Shown here piece by piece: positions 61,875-64,000 of a stretch of 64,000 bases of DNA. The DNA comes from Lichenostomus cassidix (lineage: Eukaryota > Chordata > Aves > Passeriformes > Meliphagidae): NCBI GenBank assembly GCA_008360975.2, contig CM039182.1, positions 14,914,324 through 14,978,323 of the forward strand, given 5' to 3'. A model generated the notes under the pieces. The model saw only the letters and a program-made list of their open reading frames with translations. It searched no databases and was not told the DNA's origin. The translations under genes and the position numbers were made by a program. Positions within the stretch are counted from its first letter, which is position 1, and the number at the start of each line of letters is the position of its first letter.

Positions 61875-62750
61875 GTAAGTGCCCTAGACATTTATGTGTT
61901 GAAAACTATTTGTGTCAGTGTTTTAATGACTGACTATGCATACATTTTTAACTTGAATAAGTAAATAACTCTCTGGGATAGAAATGGATTTTTTGGGAAG
62001 TTGAATCCAGCTTGCTATAAATCTATTTCAGCAAAATAGTTCTAATAGTAACCTCAAAAGTTATTGTTAGGACTAGTGGGGGCAGAACAAACTGATGGAA
62101 ACCACTTCAAAAGCTCATTGCTTTTATGATAGCTCTTTTTCTGACTTTCTTCTGAAACAAGTGAAAATTTCAGTTCAAGTCTAGTTCTGATCAGTCATTT
62201 GCCAAAAAAAAAAGGATTTTGTATCTCAGATAGTTACTTACTTGTGCTCTGTACAATGATACTAATAGATGCCTATTACTAGTGGAATGACCTTGCTTTG
62301 TGACCTTCCCTTCTTTCTGCATCCATCACAAAAATTATCAATAAAAACTTAAACATAAAATGATTGAGAATGTTAGTATCTGTCTTTGTCATTATTTTCC
62401 AAGCAATTAATTCCTTTGTTTGTATTGAGGGTGCTCCTTCATTTTTGCATATCTATCACAGTAATGTATTCTTACTGTACCTGTTCCTCTAAGGAAAAGC
62501 TTTATCATAATGAATTCCAAGAACAAGTGGCAGGGGAAGTTAACTAATAACTTCTAAATAAATTTCACTATTTCTCCATTTTGTCTTCACCCAGGATACT
62601 AATTATGATTTTCTTCATAATACAAAGTATTAATTTTAAATCTAACTGTATAATGATAAGTTGATCACTCTGATAACTCCTTTTCATTCTTACTTTACTA
62701 AAACAAATCTAGGTGAAAAGTGTTTTCAAGTTTGTTTCTTTTTTTTCTAG
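61875..62750 (+). other. Intron before the first MAP3K8 coding exon
   Basis: AT-rich sequence ending in a long pyrimidine tract (TTTCTTTTTTTTCTAG). No repeat or RNA is recognised. Confidence 0.7.
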
Positions 62751-62775
62751 GAGTGATTTTGCAAAGGGGACAGTA

Positions 62776-63111
62776 ATGGAGTATATGAGCACGGGTAGTG
62801 ATAGCAAAGAGGAGATTGACTTGTTGCTAACTGATCTAAATATGTCTGAGGTGATAGCCATCATGGAAAACCATTACCCAGGAGAAGACATTGCAGTCTA
62901 TGAAGACAGCTTAATTACAATGTGTGAAGAGGCAAATCAAAATGATGAACGTGCAGAATCACTACTGTTTTGTGAGAGGGAGGTCTCTTTTATGTCCTCC
63001 GTCAAATATGGGACTGTGGAAGACCTGCTTGCTTTTGCAAACCAGGTGTCTAACACTGCAAAACAGTTTAAAGGGTGCAGACAACAGGAGTCTGGAATTC
63101 TCTTGAATATG
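62776..63111 (+). CDS. MAP3K8: MAP3K8 first coding exon (residues 1-112), partial gene
   Basis: MAP3K8 (TPL2/COT) is the cytoplasmic Ser/Thr kinase that activates MEK-ERK downstream of Toll-like and TNF receptors; it is held inactive by NF-kB1 p105. The exon starts at the acceptor TTTTCTAG|GAGTG (62751), with 25 untranslated bases before ATG 62776. It ends at AATATG|GTATGT, phase 0. The 112 residues align end to end with the human N-terminal exon: [58 protein letters not shown] and QESGILLNM. This is the regulatory N-terminus; the kinase domain and the C-terminal degron are coded beyond the window. The start has a good Kozak context. No defect is seen. Confidence 0.97.
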
Positions 63112-63197
63112 GTATGTCTGTTTTCCTTTTACTTGGTATTTCATAGACCTTTTAGTGAATCTAAATAAAGATCAGTCCCAGGAGTAACAGGCTGTGG

Positions 63198-63360
63198 TTT
63201 CCTGTGCAGCTCTGGGGCCAGAAGGGGTCTCTGAGGCTATCAAGTCTAGCCCCTGCAGTCTCAGCCAGCTGTGGAGAAAGGTCTGTTGTTCAGAAGGATC
63301 CACTCTGTTATCTTCTGGTATCCCTGGAGGTTAGAAAAGATTTCCCAATATTGAATACAA
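63198..63360 (-). mobile_element. Probable diverged CR1 fragment, antisense
   Basis: 'ggggtctctgaggctatcaagtctagccc' and 'ggttagaaaagatttcccaatattgaatacaaacct' resemble, in order, the reverse complement of CR1 3' blocks. Divergence is high, and the fragment stops where a sense-oriented copy begins. Confidence 0.5.
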
Positions 63361-63392
63361 ACCTGAGACAAGCAGTTAAAAAACAAAACCTA

Positions 63393-63764
63393 CAACTCAT
63401 TTTGTCCTTTCAGTACTTAAATGGGGCTTATAAAATCCACAACTTGTATAAAAAAGAAGGAGAATGACTTTTTAGAAGGGCGTGTAGTGATAGAACAAGG
63501 GGGAATAATTTTTGGCTAAAAGAGTAGAGATTTGGATTAGATCTTAGGGAGAAGTTCTTTACTCTGAGGGTGGTAAGGCACTGGAACAGACTGCACACAG
63601 AAATTGTGGCTGCCCTACCCCTGAAAGTGTTCAAGGCCAGGTTGGATGAGGCCCTGAGCAGTCTGACCTAGTGGGTGACATCCCTTCCCATAGTAGGGGA
63701 GTTGCAACTAGATGATCTTTAAGATCCCTTCCAACCAAAGCCTATCGATGATTCTATGAATTAT
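63393..63764 (+). mobile_element. CR1 LINE 3' end, sense
   Basis: 'cctttcagtacttaaatggggcttataa', 'gatagaacaagggggaata', 'gatttggattagatcttagggagaagttctttactctgagggtggt', 'ttcaaggccaggttggatgaggccctgagca', 'ttgcaactagatgatctttaagatcccttccaacc' and the terminal GATTCTATGA are the CR1 3' end in sense order. It lies inside the MAP3K8 intron. Confidence 0.93.
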
Positions 63765-64000
63765 CATTGTTTACAGATCTGGGAGACAGTAAGAATATTC
63801 CAGTGCCTTGTGTTCATGCAGTAAAAAGTTAATTATGCAAATTCCCAAAAATAAAGATCTAGGATCTAATGATATAGTTCCTAAATTCGCTCTATCTGCA
63901 CATAATGTCAATAATAGTAACATAAGGAGAAAAAGCACGTACTATCAAGTATGATTTTAAGAGTTACAATATCATGTAATATCTCACACCACTAAATTTA

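Larger units (their letters stand above)
63112..64000 (+). other. MAP3K8: MAP3K8 intron after the first coding exon (partial)
   Basis: It begins with a GTATGT donor and runs off the window. It contains the two CR1 pieces listed separately. The last 235 bases are plain AT-rich sequence. Confidence 0.85.

Noticed and set aside
1..64000. CRISPR arrays, operons, bacterial ribosome binding sites, rRNA and tRNA genes
   Set aside because: The sequence is vertebrate; no direct-repeat/spacer array exists (the only regular array is a spacer-free minisatellite) and I found no convincing tRNA or rRNA.

Overview
The window is vertebrate nuclear DNA, almost certainly from a bird and probably a songbird or other neoavian. 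Split exons with GT/AG introns carry recognisable vertebrate proteins. The interspersed repeats are nearly all 5'-truncated CR1 LINEs ending in the bird-type ATTCTRTGATTCT 3' terminus. A solo retroviral LTR matches a type I know from passerine genomes. I see no Alu, L1 or other mammalian repeats. The species cannot be fixed from the sequence alone.

Only two genes are firmly supported, and they lie head to head as on human 10p11.23. MTPAP (mitochondrial poly(A) RNA polymerase) is on the minus strand, from its ATG at 55060 to its stop at 41539. It has nine coding exons, every junction keeps phase, and they join into a 571-residue protein with all three catalytic aspartates. MAP3K8 (TPL2/COT kinase) is on the plus strand. 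Only its promoter region (about 58.3-58.6 kb) and first coding exon (62776-63111, residues 1-112) are in the window; the kinase domain lies beyond the right edge.

Layout. From 1 to about 41.5 kb there is no convincing gene: this is intergenic DNA beyond the 3' end of MTPAP, with CR1 copies, one solo LTR (22609-23662), a 36-base poly(A) run, a long CTTTTT repeat and many meaningless short ORFs. By eye, base composition changes near 30.7 kb from moderately GC-rich to clearly AT-rich, and the AT-rich state continues through the MTPAP introns. MTPAP fills 41.5-55.1 kb; its intron 5 holds an inverted CR1, an 18-bp minisatellite and a strong CTCF-type motif. From 55.1 to 58.3 kb lie the two CpG-rich promoters, separated by two CR1 copies. 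From 58.6 to 64 kb are MAP3K8 intron 1, the first coding exon and part of the next intron.

The two genes do unrelated jobs: mitochondrial mRNA tailing, and inflammatory MAPK/NF-kB signalling. Their promoters carry fitting candidate sites, an NRF-1-like site next to the MTPAP start and an NF-kB/E2F-like site in the MAP3K8 island. The most interesting leads are two exon-like open segments inside MAP3K8 'intron 1' (59305-59543 and 61750-61874). The second joins the known coding exon in frame and would add an N-terminal extension to MAP3K8. The minisatellite plus CTCF plus E-box cluster in MTPAP intron 5 is the other unusual locus.
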